Assembly: GCF_004346095.1 (NCBI RefSeq)
Contig: NZ_SLZV01000026.1
Location: 1 to 46,072 of the forward strand
Length of the DNA: 46,072 nucleotides
Direction: 5' to 3'
From: Faecalimonas umbilicata
GTDB taxonomy: Bacteria > Bacillota > Clostridia > Lachnospirales > Lachnospiraceae
Shown here: positions 29,881-38,815 of the stretch, piece by piece
Position numbering within the stretch: position 1 is the first letter of the stretch
Layout: each line of letters starts with the position of its first letter
Program-made: the position numbers and the translations under genes
The notes under the pieces: generated by a model
The model's input: only the letters and a program-made list of their open reading frames with translations
Told to the model about the DNA's origin: nothing
Databases searched by the model: none

Positions 29881-31404
29881 ATGGAAACGATAATAAAAGA
29901 AATACAAAGAACAAATATTGACGAAGATGTGATCGGAATGGCAGGGGTCATCCTGAAGGAGGGAGGGCTTGTAGCTTTCCCGACAGAGACTGTATATGGA
30001 CTCGGAGCACATGCGCTGAAGGAAGAGGCGGCAAAAAAAACATATGCGGCGAAGGGAAGACCTTCTGATAATCCATTGATCGTTCACATTGCAGAATACC
30101 GGGCATTGGAAGAGATTGCGGTGAATATACCAGATAAGACTGCACTGCTGGCGAATCACTTCTGGCCAGGACCGCTTACGATGATTTTTGAGAAAAGTGC
30201 ATTGGTACCATATGGAACAACCGGAGGACTGGATACTGTAGCAGTCAGAATGCCGGCGGATGAGGTTGCGCGTGCGATCATTTTGGCAGGCGGAGGTTAT
30301 GTGTCTGCTCCGAGTGCAAATACATCCGGGCGCCCGAGTCCGACAACTGCGATGCATGTGAAGGAAGATCTGGATGGCAAGATTGATATGATCATCGATG
30401 GAGGAAGTGTGGAGATCGGAGTGGAATCGACGATCCTTGATATGACTGTGACACCTCCGATGATCCTTCGGCCGGGAGCGATCACAAAGGAGATGCTTGA
30501 GGAGGTGATCGGTGAGGTCACAGAAGATCAGGCAATTGTCAGTGATAAGAGCAAGGAAGCTCCGAAGGCACCGGGCATGAAGTATCGACATTATGCGCCG
30601 AAGGCAAAGCTGATGATTATTGAAGGAGATACAAAAGAGGCGGTCAAGGCAATCCGGCAGGTTGCGTTTGAGCAGGAAAGACTTGGTTATAAAGTTGGAA
30701 TCATTGCTACAGACGAGACGGCAGAAAAGTATAAAAGAGGTATTGTAAAAAATATCGGGACACGGGAAAATGAATATACGATCGCTCAGAATTTGTATCG
30801 TGTCCTCAGAGAGTTTGACGAGGAAGATGTCGATTATATTTACAGTGAAGCTTTTGCGATGGATGGGATTGGCTCGGCGGTTATGAACCGTCTCAAAAAA
30901 GCTGCGGGGCATCATATGCTTCGGGCAGAAGAGATCACAAGGCTACAAAAATACAGACGGATCCTTTTCCTGAGCAATACAGACAGCAGCAGAGGGCCGA
31001 TGGCAGCAGAGCTTCTAAGAAATCAGGAACTTTTGCAGGAGTATGATATTGAGTCAAGAGGACTTGTCGTACCACTTCCAGAGCCGGTCAATCAGAAGGC
31101 AGAAGCGATCATGAAGAGTCAGGGCATGTCGATCGCAGATTATAAGTCAAGGCAGTTTACGGAGGAAGATCTTGACGAGGAGACACTGGTGCTTGCCATT
31201 GATGACAGGCATAAATGGAGTGCAGTGGCAGATTATGAGAATATCAAAAATGTATATACACTGGGAGAATATATAGATGATGACAGGAAAATCCCATCTG
31301 CATATGGACAGCCATTGACGGAGTATGGTAGTGTATACGAGATGATGAAAGAATTTATCGAGAAACTGGCACAAAAGCTGAACGAGGAGGTAACAAAAGC
31401 ATGA
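29881..31404 (+). CDS. Threonylcarbamoyl-AMP synthase (Sua5/YwlC) fused to a degenerate low-molecular-weight tyrosine phosphatase domain
   Basis: 507 residues in two parts. Residues 1 to about 345 are a full Sua5: the YrdC domain (GGLVAFPTETVYGLG, KGRPSDNPLIVHI, SAPSANTSGRPSPT) and the C-terminal Sua5 domain after PGMKYRHYAPKA. It makes TC-AMP for t6A37 of ANN-decoding tRNAs. Residues about 355-500 have the LMW-PTP/YwlE fold, but the P-loop reads LFLSNTDSSRGPM: the catalytic cysteine is S365 while R371 remains, and the general-acid PDPxG reads PSAYG (S473). The phosphatase part is therefore probably inactive. In Bacillus, ywlC and ywlE are separate genes near rpiB and upp. rpiB overlaps the end by 4 nt. 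Confidence 0.93.
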   Translation: METIIKEIQRTNIDEDVIGMAGVILKEGGLVAFPTETVYGLGAHALKEEAAKKTYAAKGRPSDNPLIVHIAEYRALEEIAVNIPDKTALLANHFWPGPLTMIFEKSALVPYGTTGGLDTVAVRMPADEVARAIILAGGGYVSAPSANTSGRPSPTTAMHVKEDLDGKIDMIIDGGSVEIGVESTILDMTVTPPMILRPGAITKEMLEEVIGEVTEDQAIVSDKSKEAPKAPGMKYRHYAPKAKLMIIEGDTKEAVKAIRQVAFEQERLGYKVGIIATDETAEKYKRGIVKNIGTRENEYTIAQNLYRVLREFDEEDVDYIYSEAFAMDGIGSAVMNRLKKAAGHHMLRAEEITRLQKYRRILFLSNTDSSRGPMAAELLRNQELLQEYDIESRGLVVPLPEPVNQKAEAIMKSQGMSIADYKSRQFTEEDLDEETLVLAIDDRHKWSAVADYENIKNVYTLGEYIDDDRKIPSAYGQPLTEYGSVYEMMKEFIEKLAQKLNEEVTKA

Positions 31405-31826
31405 TAGCAATCGGATGTGATCACGGTGGATATGAATTGAAACTGGAGATTATCAAATATTTAGAGGAAAAAGGTCTGGAGTACAAAGATTTTGGATGTG
31501 ACGGGGAATCTGTGGATTATCCAATTTATGCCAAAAAAGTAGGACAGGCAATTATAGACGGAGAATGTGAGAAGGGGATTCTGATCTGCGGAACAGGAAT
31601 TGGGATTTCCATCGCAGCAAACAAAATGAAAGGGATCCGCTGTGCGCTCTGTTCAGACTGCTTTTCAGCAGAGGCGACAAGATTACACAATGATACGAAT
31701 ATTGTCGCTTTAGGAGGACGTGTGGTAGGACCGGGACTTGGTGTGAAGATTGTCGATACATTTTTAAACACACCGTTTTCCGAAGATGAAAGACATAAGA
31801 GACGTATTGCATTAATTGAAGAATAG
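31401..31826 (+). CDS. rpiB: Ribose-5-phosphate isomerase B
   Basis: 141-residue RpiB/LacAB family isomerase that interconverts ribose-5-phosphate and ribulose-5-phosphate. Family blocks are [38 protein letters not shown] (active-site cysteine region) and [16 protein letters not shown]. It overlaps the previous stop in an ATGA arrangement, with GAGGAGG upstream, so translation is coupled. The position between Sua5 and upp repeats the Bacillus ywlC-ywlE-rpiB-upp order. Confidence 0.96.
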   Translation: MIAIGCDHGGYELKLEIIKYLEEKGLEYKDFGCDGESVDYPIYAKKVGQAIIDGECEKGILICGTGIGISIAANKMKGIRCALCSDCFSAEATRLHNDTNIVALGGRVVGPGLGVKIVDTFLNTPFSEDERHKRRIALIEE

Positions 31827-31836
31827 GAGAAAAACA

Positions 31837-32466
31837 ATGGGAAAAGTACTGGTAATGGAACATCCGCTGATCCAGCATAAAGTAGGAATTATCCGAAGAA
31901 AAGAAGTCGGATCAAAAGATTTCAGAGAGATCATCAGCGAGATTGCAATGTATATGTGCTATGAGGCGACAAGAGATCTGAAATTACAGGATGTCGAGAT
32001 TGAGACACCAATCTGTAAGACAACTGTTAAGGAACTGGCAGGAAAGAAACTGGCTGTTGTGCCAATCTTAAGAGCTGGTCTTGGAATGGTAGAAGGGATG
32101 CTTACGATGATTCCGGCGGCAAAGGTAGGTCATATCGGACTTTATCGTGATCCGGACACATTGGAACCGGTAGAATATTACTGCAAGCTTCCGGCAGACT
32201 GCGGGGAGAGAGAAGTATTTGTCGTAGATCCGATGCTTGCGACAGGAGGATCCTGCGTTGCAGCGATTCAGATGCTGAAGGATAAAGGTGTGAAAAATAT
32301 TCGTTTCATGTGTATCATTGCGGCACCGGAAGGTGTGAAGAAGCTTCAGGAAGCACATCCGGACGTGGATGTCTATATTGGGGCTTTAGATGAGAAGTTA
32401 AATGATCATGGATATATTGTTCCGGGACTCGGGGATGCGGGAGATCGTATTTTCGGAACAAAATAG
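31837..32466 (+). CDS. upp: Uracil phosphoribosyltransferase
   Basis: 209 residues; salvages uracil with PRPP to UMP. It has the start [20 protein letters not shown], the [10 protein letters not shown] loop, the PRPP-binding [10 protein letters not shown] and the uracil-binding [16 protein letters not shown]. Start 31837 gives the normal family N-terminus, and AGGAG lies just upstream. It follows rpiB by 10 nt in the same operon. Confidence 0.97.
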   Translation: MGKVLVMEHPLIQHKVGIIRRKEVGSKDFREIISEIAMYMCYEATRDLKLQDVEIETPICKTTVKELAGKKLAVVPILRAGLGMVEGMLTMIPAAKVGHIGLYRDPDTLEPVEYYCKLPADCGEREVFVVDPMLATGGSCVAAIQMLKDKGVKNIRFMCIIAAPEGVKKLQEAHPDVDVYIGALDEKLNDHGYIVPGLGDAGDRIFGTK

Positions 32467-32549
32467 AAACAAGAGCCAAAAAATAAAGAGAGCATAAACT
32501 CCCAGACAAGTCCATATATATGAGATAAGAACAACTGGAGAAGGAAAAG

Positions 32550-32759
32550 ATGGATGAAAATCGTTCAAGCATCGTTGTAAATTTTATTGTCCGGGCAGTC
32601 ATTGGTCTGGGAGTTATTTTCTTTACAAATGAAATCCTCGCATCCAGAGGAATTTCAGTGGCGGTGGGGCTGAATGGCCTTTCCCTTTTGACATCGGGAA
32701 CCCTTGGATTGCCGGGGGTCTGCTTACTTTACGGGATTCTTTTCTACCAAAACTTGTGA
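32550..32759 (+). CDS. bofA: BofA-family pro-sigma-K processing inhibitor
   Basis: 69 residues, largely hydrophobic, with two membrane segments (about 8-28 and 45-66). The pattern RAVIGLGVIFFTNEILA followed by VGLNGLSLLTSGTLGLPGVCLLYGI is the BofA domain. In Bacillus BofA holds the SpoIVFB protease inactive until engulfment is complete. The ribosome binding site is GGAGAAGGA. It lies about 80 nt after upp and may be in the same transcript. No terminator was seen before the next promoter. Confidence 0.9.
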   Translation: MDENRSSIVVNFIVRAVIGLGVIFFTNEILASRGISVAVGLNGLSLLTSGTLGLPGVCLLYGILFYQNL

Positions 32760-32795
32760 GTATTTCACAAAAAGCGTCAAATCTAAAAATGCATA

Positions 32796-32824
32796 TAGAC
32801 AAAAGGAAAAGATGTCGATATAAT
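32796..32824 (+). promoter_or_regulatory. Promoter of the tad pilus operon
   Basis: TAGACA (32796-32801) and a perfect TATAAT (32819-32824) are exactly 17 nt apart. The start near 32831 leaves a leader of about 177 nt before the first tad gene. Confidence 0.8.
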
Positions 32825-32929
32825 ACAACATACAAACAGAACATTTCTAAATGAAATATCATTCTATGGTCAAGGGACCATTACATATCAAAAGAGGCTG
32901 GCAGTAAGTACAGCCAGATTCCATTACAA

Positions 32930-32988
32930 ATTCAAAAGGAAAAATCCAAAACACAAAAATTCAAAAAGGAAACTTCAAAACACATAAA
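32930..32988 (+). repeat. Two 29-30-nt imperfect tandem repeats in the tad leader
   Basis: ATTCAAAAGGAAAAATCC... (32930-32958) and ATTCAAAAAGGAAACTTC... (32959-32988) both continue with AAAACACA. They lie inside the predicted leader, about 20 nt before the first start codon. Each contains an AAGGAAA-like site, and they are free of stable secondary structure. Confidence 0.6.
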
Positions 32989-33007
32989 CAGAAATGGAAG
33001 TGATGCA

Positions 33008-33916
33008 TTGAAAGGAAAAATACTTGCAATCTGTACACAAGAGCCAGAGTATGCAAGAGGTCTGTCGGAGTACATTTTGGGAAGAAGAGAACTGTTGTTT
33101 CAAGTGATGGTCTTTTTAGATCTGGAGAAACTAAGACAGTTTATAAATGAACATAGAGTAGACCTACTGCTTCTGGATGATATTTATGCTGATACAGAAA
33201 CGATGGATGTTAAACAGGTATTTATGTTGTGTGATGATCGGAATTACAAAGAAACAGATTGCTATCATCCAATCTATAAATATCAAAGTGGAGAGAAGAT
33301 TATTGCAGAAATTCTAAGCTGCTGTGCAGAGGAGGAGGGAAGTGAGACAATTCTGAGGATACAGAAGGCAGATGTGGAGGTGATCGGTGTTTACTCGCCG
33401 ATACATCGAATCGGAAAGACACAGTATGCACTGCAGCTTGCAAAAGAATTTGCAAAGAAAGGGAATACACTTTATCTGAACTTGGAGGCGTATGCCGGCA
33501 GACAGGAGGGAGAAGAGGAGACAGGAGGGCTTACAGAAATTTTGTATTATCTCAGGCAGGGCTGTAAAAATATGGGAATCCGGCTGGAGACATTGGTGAA
33601 GCATGAGGAGGCAGTTGACTATCTGGTACCGATAGAAATGTATCAGGATCTGAAATCGGTCACAGAAGAAGAGTGGAAGCAGCTTTTGACCGAGATTGCT
33701 GAGAAAAGTATTTATGAGACAGTAGTGCTTGATATCGGGGATGCAATTCGGGGAACGTATGGAATATTAGAATTGTGTTCCTGCATTTATACACCAGTTG
33801 TGCAAGAGGAAACGGCACAGAGAAAACTGGAGCAATATCGGGACAATCTGACTGCAATGGGTTTGGATTGTGTGCTTGAGAGAACAATTTTTGTGGAGGT
33901 GAGGGAATTGTTATGA
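33008..33916 (+). CDS. tadZ: TadZ/CpaE-like ATPase of the Tad pilus
   Basis: 302 residues. An atypical receiver-like N-terminal domain (about 1-115) is followed by a MinD/ParA-like ATPase fold. The P-loop is VYSPIHRIGKT (129-138): the GKT is intact but the deviant KGGxGKT lysine and glycines are replaced. The family positions the pilus machine in the cell. The start is TTG with a GGAAGTGA site. It is the first gene of the operon, and cpaF overlaps its stop by 4 nt. Confidence 0.8.
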   Translation: MKGKILAICTQEPEYARGLSEYILGRRELLFQVMVFLDLEKLRQFINEHRVDLLLLDDIYADTETMDVKQVFMLCDDRNYKETDCYHPIYKYQSGEKIIAEILSCCAEEEGSETILRIQKADVEVIGVYSPIHRIGKTQYALQLAKEFAKKGNTLYLNLEAYAGRQEGEEETGGLTEILYYLRQGCKNMGIRLETLVKHEEAVDYLVPIEMYQDLKSVTEEEWKQLLTEIAEKSIYETVVLDIGDAIRGTYGILELCSCIYTPVVQEETAQRKLEQYRDNLTAMGLDCVLERTIFVEVRELL

Positions 33917-35115
33917 GAGATACAGAGCATTTATATCAGAAAATCATGGAGGAGTTGGATCTGTCCAGAGAGATAGAAGACGAAGCGCTGATGGAGTTAA
34001 TCTATACCGTATTATCGGAAGAACGAAGAGAACACTATATGTCACTTCAGGAGATGAATATGCTTGGGAAGGAGTTGTTTAATGCATTCCGAAAGCTGGA
34101 CATCCTTCAGGATTTGATCGAGGATGAGGAGATCACGGAGATTATGATCAATGGTGCGCAGCATATCTTTATGGAAAAAGCAGGAGTTGTGACAAGACTG
34201 GAGAAGCGGTTTGCATCGAGACAAAAGTTGGAAGATGTTGTGCAGCAGATTGTTGCAGGATCCAATCGAATTGTGAATGAGGCAAATCCGATTGTGGATG
34301 CAAGGCTTCCAGATGGTTCCCGTGTCAATGTCGTACTTGCTCCGATCGCGCTGAACGGACCGATTGTGACGATCAGAAAGTTTCCGAAAGAGGCAATGAC
34401 GATGGAACGTTTGAAGAAGTTTGAGGCAATCTCAGAGGAGGCGGCTGATTTTCTGGAGCAGGCAGTGAAAGCAAGATATAACATCTTTATCAGTGGAGGG
34501 ACCGGATCAGGAAAGACGTCAATGCTAAATGCGCTTGCACAGCATATACCTGCTGGGGAGCGTGTCATCACAATTGAGGATAATGCCGAACTTCAGATCC
34601 GGGGAATTGAAAATCTTGTAAGGCTTGAGGCTCGTAATGCAAATGTGGAGGGAACTGGTGAAATCTCAATCCGGGATCTGATCAAGTCAGCGCTTCGCAT
34701 GCGACCTGACCGGATTGTTGTCGGGGAGGTCCGGGGAAGTGAGGCAATTGACATGCTGCAGGCGATGAACACCGGGCACGACGGCTCACTCAGCACGGGA
34801 CATGCCAACAGTACAAAGGATATGTTCAGTAGACTGGAAACAATGGTGCTTATGGGTGTGGATCTTCCATTGAGCGCAGTACAGAGGCAGATTGCTTCCG
34901 CAATTGATCTTGTTGTCCATCTGGGAAGACTGCGCGATAAGAGCAGGAAGGTGTTGGAAATCTCAGAGGTGCTTGCTTATGAAGAGGGGGAGATAAAGGT
35001 ACAGAGTCTGTATCGATTTGAAGAGACTGGAAGAAAAGATGGAAAGGTGCAAGGGAGGCTAAAATGGGTTCATGAATTACAAAAGAAAGAAAAGCTACTG
35101 GCAGCAGGATATTAA
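33913..35115 (+). CDS. tadA: CpaF/TadA family pilus assembly ATPase
   Basis: 400-residue type II/IV secretion ATPase that powers Tad pilus extension. The N-terminal helical domain is followed by VDARLPDGSRVNVVLAPIA, then Walker A SGGTGSGKTS, the Asp box TIEDNAELQI, Walker B RIVVGEVRG and the His box GHDGSLSTGHAN. All catalytic parts are intact. ATGA overlap with tadZ and a 44-nt overlap with the next gene show tight coupling. Confidence 0.96.
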   Translation: MRDTEHLYQKIMEELDLSREIEDEALMELIYTVLSEERREHYMSLQEMNMLGKELFNAFRKLDILQDLIEDEEITEIMINGAQHIFMEKAGVVTRLEKRFASRQKLEDVVQQIVAGSNRIVNEANPIVDARLPDGSRVNVVLAPIALNGPIVTIRKFPKEAMTMERLKKFEAISEEAADFLEQAVKARYNIFISGGTGSGKTSMLNALAQHIPAGERVITIEDNAELQIRGIENLVRLEARNANVEGTGEISIRDLIKSALRMRPDRIVVGEVRGSEAIDMLQAMNTGHDGSLSTGHANSTKDMFSRLETMVLMGVDLPLSAVQRQIASAIDLVVHLGRLRDKSRKVLEISEVLAYEEGEIKVQSLYRFEETGRKDGKVQGRLKWVHELQKKEKLLAAGY

Positions 35116-35827
35116 AAAGGCAGAGTATGGAAAGGCAGCGTTCAAAGGATTAGCGTTGTTATCAGGGATTGCATATCTATTTTATGACTTCTTTTTAGGG
35201 GGTCTGATGTTCTCACCATTTCTGGTGATCTATCTTCGTATTTGGGAAAAACAATATATAAAGAAACAGCAGCAGGAATTTTGTGTTCAGTTTAAAATGA
35301 GTCTGCAGTCGATGTCCTCGGCGCTCAATGTCGGATATTCGGCAGAAAATGCACTGAAGGAGACGGCAAAGGATCTGTCATTGATCTATAAAAAAGATAC
35401 ACGGATCATGAGAGAATATACTTATATGATTCATCAGCTCAATATGAATGTACCTTTGGAGCAGATCTGGAAAGAGTTTGCAGACAGGGTAGGACAGGAG
35501 GATGTCTCGAATTTTGTATCTGTCTTTGTGGCAGCAAAGAGAGCAGGAGGGGACAGCATTGAGATGATCCGAAATGCGGTAAAGCAAATCTGTGAGAAAA
35601 TTGAGGTGAAACGTGAGATTGAGATGACAATGTCAGCAAAAAAGTTAGAATTTCAAGTAATGTCGGTGGTTCCCTTTGGAATTATTTTCTATATGAGGAT
35701 AGCATTTCCGGATTTTGTAGAGGTACTTTATAGAAATTTTCTTGGGATTTTTGTGATGACTGTCTGTCTGGCTGTTTATGCAGGGGCATTTTATATGGGA
35801 AAAAAGATGATTGAAATCGAGGTGTGA
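35072..35827 (+). CDS. tadB: TadB-like type II secretion F domain protein
   Basis: 251 residues. Two N-terminal helices (about 26-60) are followed by a cytoplasmic T2SSF domain (FKMSLQSMSSALNVGYSAENALKETAKDL, then the RAGGDSIEMIRNAV repeat signature) and two C-terminal helices (about 192-245). It is the inner-membrane platform protein with TadC. Its start lies within the end of the ATPase gene. Confidence 0.9.
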   Translation: MNYKRKKSYWQQDIKKAEYGKAAFKGLALLSGIAYLFYDFFLGGLMFSPFLVIYLRIWEKQYIKKQQQEFCVQFKMSLQSMSSALNVGYSAENALKETAKDLSLIYKKDTRIMREYTYMIHQLNMNVPLEQIWKEFADRVGQEDVSNFVSVFVAAKRAGGDSIEMIRNAVKQICEKIEVKREIEMTMSAKKLEFQVMSVVPFGIIFYMRIAFPDFVEVLYRNFLGIFVMTVCLAVYAGAFYMGKKMIEIEV

Positions 35828-35828
35828 G

Positions 35829-37124
35829 ATGATTGTTTCGATAGGAATATTTATAGCATTGGCAATCGCCGTTATTTTGTATCAAAAGAGAAAGCTTCCG
35901 GAATGGTGTATGAGAAAGAACAGCAGAAATATTTTTCTGATGCTGCTCGGTGTGAATTCACTTGCCGCGTATCTGTTTTATGTGGATCAACAGGCGGAAT
36001 TTATGGGAGAACATGCAAGACTGGAGCGAAATAACTGTGGGGAAGGAGTGCGAACAGAGAAGTTGATCGCAAAGACAGGTGGAAGAGAGATTCCGATTAC
36101 GATAGAACTTCCTGAGAGGCAGTACAATGGAAAGGAGTTGGAGAAAGCATTTGAAACAGCGATGAAAGAGTTGGATGGTATTATTTTGGACAAAAATAAG
36201 ACATTTGATGAGGTGCGGAAAGATTTGAATTTCCCATCCAGGATTCTGGATATGCCGATTACCGTTTCCTGGGAAGTAGACAACTATGAGGTGATCAATG
36301 TTCTCGGAGAGTTGCAGACAGAGGCACTCAGAGAAGAGGGGACAATCGTTCAGATTACAGGGAAACTGAAATATGGAGAAGAGGAGCGGATCTATATGAG
36401 AAGCGCCAATCTGTTTCCACCTAAATTAAAAGGCGATGAGAAGATCGCAGCTCAGCTTGCAGGGCAGGTTGCAGAGAAAGAAAAGGAACATCCGGAACAA
36501 AAACAGGTAGAATTACCAGAGACTTTAGAGGGAAAACCGGTCAGCTGGCGACGTCCGGAGGAAAACAGAGGATATGTCATTTTAGGACTTGGATTGGTTG
36601 GAAGTATTCTTCTGATTCTACTGGAGAAAGAAACGCAGAAGGAAGAAATGAAAAAGAAGAAAAAGCAGATGATGATAGATTATCCGGAAATTCTAAACAA
36701 ATTTGTGTTGTTTCTTGGAGCCGGAATGACAGTAAAAGCTGCATGGCAGAAAATCTCTTCTGATTATGAAAAAGGGAAAATAATGGGAAAGGAGCGGTTT
36801 GCATATGAGGAAATGGCATATACGCTTAGAGAAATGCAGGCAGGGGGTTCCGAGAAAGAATGTTATGAGCATTTTGGAAAACGGTGTGAGGCTGTGTGTT
36901 ACATGCGCTTTGGAGCTTTGCTTTCCCAAAATCTGAAAAGAGGATCAAAAGGGTTAGCCGATCTTCTTAGGCTGGAAGCAGTCAATGCATTTGAGGAGCG
37001 AAAGCGTGCGGCAAAAAAAGCAGGGGAAGAAGTGGGGACAAAGCTTCTGGCACCGATGTTTTTCATGTTGACAGTGGTTCTGGTTATTGTAATCGTGCCG
37101 GCATTTTTGTCTATGCAGTTTTAA
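35829..37124 (+). CDS. tadC: TadC-like platform protein with large extracytoplasmic insert
   Basis: 431 residues from the ATG after GAGGTG. Two N-terminal helices (about 2-18 and 35-53) are followed by a hydrophilic region of about 180 residues (about 60-240; GREIPITIELPERQYNGKELEKAFETAMKEL), a third helix (about 243-260), a T2SSF-like domain (YPEILNKFVLFLGAGMTVKAAW, AGGSEKECYEHFGKR) and a C-terminal helix (about 410-428). Classical TadC lacks the large insert, which should face outwards if the helices are as drawn. It overlaps no coding base of tadB and is separated by one nucleotide. Confidence 0.85.
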   Translation: MIVSIGIFIALAIAVILYQKRKLPEWCMRKNSRNIFLMLLGVNSLAAYLFYVDQQAEFMGEHARLERNNCGEGVRTEKLIAKTGGREIPITIELPERQYNGKELEKAFETAMKELDGIILDKNKTFDEVRKDLNFPSRILDMPITVSWEVDNYEVINVLGELQTEALREEGTIVQITGKLKYGEEERIYMRSANLFPPKLKGDEKIAAQLAGQVAEKEKEHPEQKQVELPETLEGKPVSWRRPEENRGYVILGLGLVGSILLILLEKETQKEEMKKKKKQMMIDYPEILNKFVLFLGAGMTVKAAWQKISSDYEKGKIMGKERFAYEEMAYTLREMQAGGSEKECYEHFGKRCEAVCYMRFGALLSQNLKRGSKGLADLLRLEAVNAFEERKRAAKKAGEEVGTKLLAPMFFMLTVVLVIVIVPAFLSMQF

Positions 37125-37205
37125 AAAAGAGAAAGAAAAGAGGAGAGTGGACGGGATGGAGCAGAGATATTTCGAGAAACATTTTGCGGGAAAGGGGGTG
37201 AAATT

Positions 37206-37382
37206 ATGTGGCGGATCCGACAATTTTTTGCATGTTTGAAAGATGAAAAAGGAATTGGTGTTGTGGAAGTTATACTGATCCTTGTCGTGTTGATCGGACT
37301 TGTAATTATTTTTAAGTCACAGCTGACAAGTTTGGTAAACTCAATCTTTCAGAAGATCACGAGTGAAAGCTCAGGGATTTAA
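37206..37382 (+). CDS. flp: Flp1-type IVb pilin, 58 residues
   Basis: A short gene between tadC and the DUF5702 gene. The basic leader contains KDEKG16, followed by IGVVEVILILVVLIGLVIIF. Cleavage after G16 puts E21 at position +5, the type IVb prepilin pattern, followed by one hydrophobic helix and a short polar tail. This is the major Flp pilin candidate, cut by the A24 peptidase encoded at 39748-40170. AAAGGGGGTGA precedes the ATG at good distance. Confidence 0.85.
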   Translation: MWRIRQFFACLKDEKGIGVVEVILILVVLIGLVIIFKSQLTSLVNSIFQKITSESSGI

Positions 37383-37397
37383 GGAGTGACAGAGAAG

Positions 37398-38762
37398 ATG
37401 AAGAGAGGAGAAATGACAGCTTTTATCAGTCTGGTCTTTGTGTTGTTGGTTGGATTGATCGGGGCGGTGATCGAGAGTGCATCGGTACAGACTGCAAAGA
37501 ACTATCGCAGAGCGGATATGGATCGAGCGCTGCAGTCAGTATTTGCAGAGTATCACAGAGAGCTTCTGGCAGAATATGATATTTTTGGAATAGCGGCCGG
37601 CTATGAGACCGGGACATTTTCTTTTGAAAATATTGTAAACCGGCTGGAATTTTATGAGGCGGCGGGAATGACGCAGGAACCAGAAAAGCTACAGTTTCTG
37701 ACAGATGATGATGGACAACCTTTCAAGGAGCAGGCAGTCAAATATATGAAAAGTAGAATGGGTGTTGATCTTGTAGAGGAACTGACTGGAAACTGTGCGG
37801 TATGGGAAGAGCAGAGTCAGCAAAGTGGATCTTATGAAGAACAGGGAAGTGATATCTCACAAGAGTTGGATTCAAAACTTCAGGAAGGAGAAAGTGAACT
37901 TCCTTCGGAAAACAATCCGCTGGAAAACATTTCTAATATCAAAAAATCAAATCTTTTACAGGTCGTTATTTCAAATCCGGAACAGTTATCACAGAAACAA
38001 ATATCGTTAGGGGGACTTCCGTCTCATCGCAACTTACAAAAAGGAATTGGAAGATTCCCGACAAAAAGTGATGCACAAGGTAAGATTTCTTCTCTCTTTT
38101 TCTGTCAGTATCTTCTGGAGCATTTTGGAAATGCAGTGGATCAGAAGAAGGAAAATACACTTTCTTATGAAATGGAATATATTTTGGAAGGAAAAGAGAG
38201 TGACCAGCAAAATTTAGAAGCGGTTGTGAAGAAGCTGCTGTTGATGAGAAGTGGGGCTAATTATCTGTATCTTCTGACCGATGCGGGAAAACAGGCAGAG
38301 GCAGAAACACTTGCAGTATCATTGTCTACTGCGATCGCGCTTCCAGTGTTAACCGGACTTGTCAAGCAGGCAATACTCGTTGCATGGGCATTTGGCGAAG
38401 CAGTGATGGATATCCGAGCGCTTCTAGATGGAAAACGAGTTGCTCTGATCAAGACTCATGACACGTGGCAGTTGCAGCTTTCAGGGCTTCTGAAGCTTGG
38501 GACAGCAGGAGATCAAAAAGAAGGAATGGATGCCGAAGGTGGACTTCGCTATAAGGAATATCTGATGTTTTTATTTTTGCTGAAATCAGAACAAGTCTGT
38601 ACGATGCGCGCCCTTGATCTGATTGAGATGGAAATGAAAAAGAAGCCGGGCGAAGAGACCTTTCAGGTGGATCATTGTGTGACAAAATTACAGGTAAAAA
38701 GTAAGTGCAAGATTCGAAGAGGAGTGAATTATCAGTTTTCAACTTACTTCGGATATGAGTAA
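37398..38762 (+). CDS. DUF5702 protein of the Tad locus
   Basis: 454 residues. An N-terminal TadE/TadG-like anchor (GEMTAFISLVFVLLVGLIGAVIESASVQTAKNYRRADMDRALQSVFAEY) is followed by a mainly hydrophilic extracytoplasmic part with a Ser/Glu/Gln-rich linker (about 135-180) and another hydrophobic stretch (about 310-345). DUF5702 proteins occur in clostridial Tad loci; a minor pilin or assembly role is inferred. AAGGAG at 37381-37386 favours ATG 37398 over GTG 37386. Confidence 0.82.
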   Translation: MKRGEMTAFISLVFVLLVGLIGAVIESASVQTAKNYRRADMDRALQSVFAEYHRELLAEYDIFGIAAGYETGTFSFENIVNRLEFYEAAGMTQEPEKLQFLTDDDGQPFKEQAVKYMKSRMGVDLVEELTGNCAVWEEQSQQSGSYEEQGSDISQELDSKLQEGESELPSENNPLENISNIKKSNLLQVVISNPEQLSQKQISLGGLPSHRNLQKGIGRFPTKSDAQGKISSLFFCQYLLEHFGNAVDQKKENTLSYEMEYILEGKESDQQNLEAVVKKLLLMRSGANYLYLLTDAGKQAEAETLAVSLSTAIALPVLTGLVKQAILVAWAFGEAVMDIRALLDGKRVALIKTHDTWQLQLSGLLKLGTAGDQKEGMDAEGGLRYKEYLMFLFLLKSEQVCTMRALDLIEMEMKKKPGEETFQVDHCVTKLQVKSKCKIRRGVNYQFSTYFGYE

Positions 38763-38815
38763 GCAACAGATTGTGTAACAAAAGAAAAGAATATAATACT
38801 AGGAGGTGAATGCAA

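Noticed and set aside
29782-30915. 377-residue open frame on the minus strand opposite the Sua5 gene
   Set aside because: It is a shadow of the strongly supported Sua5 coding frame. It is Cys/His/Arg-rich, has no recognisable domain and lacks a ribosome binding site.
37156-37239. 27-residue frame overlapping the Flp pilin start
   Set aside because: It has only a weak ribosome binding site and is out of frame with the pilin, which has clear type IVb features. It might couple translation but is not supported as a gene.
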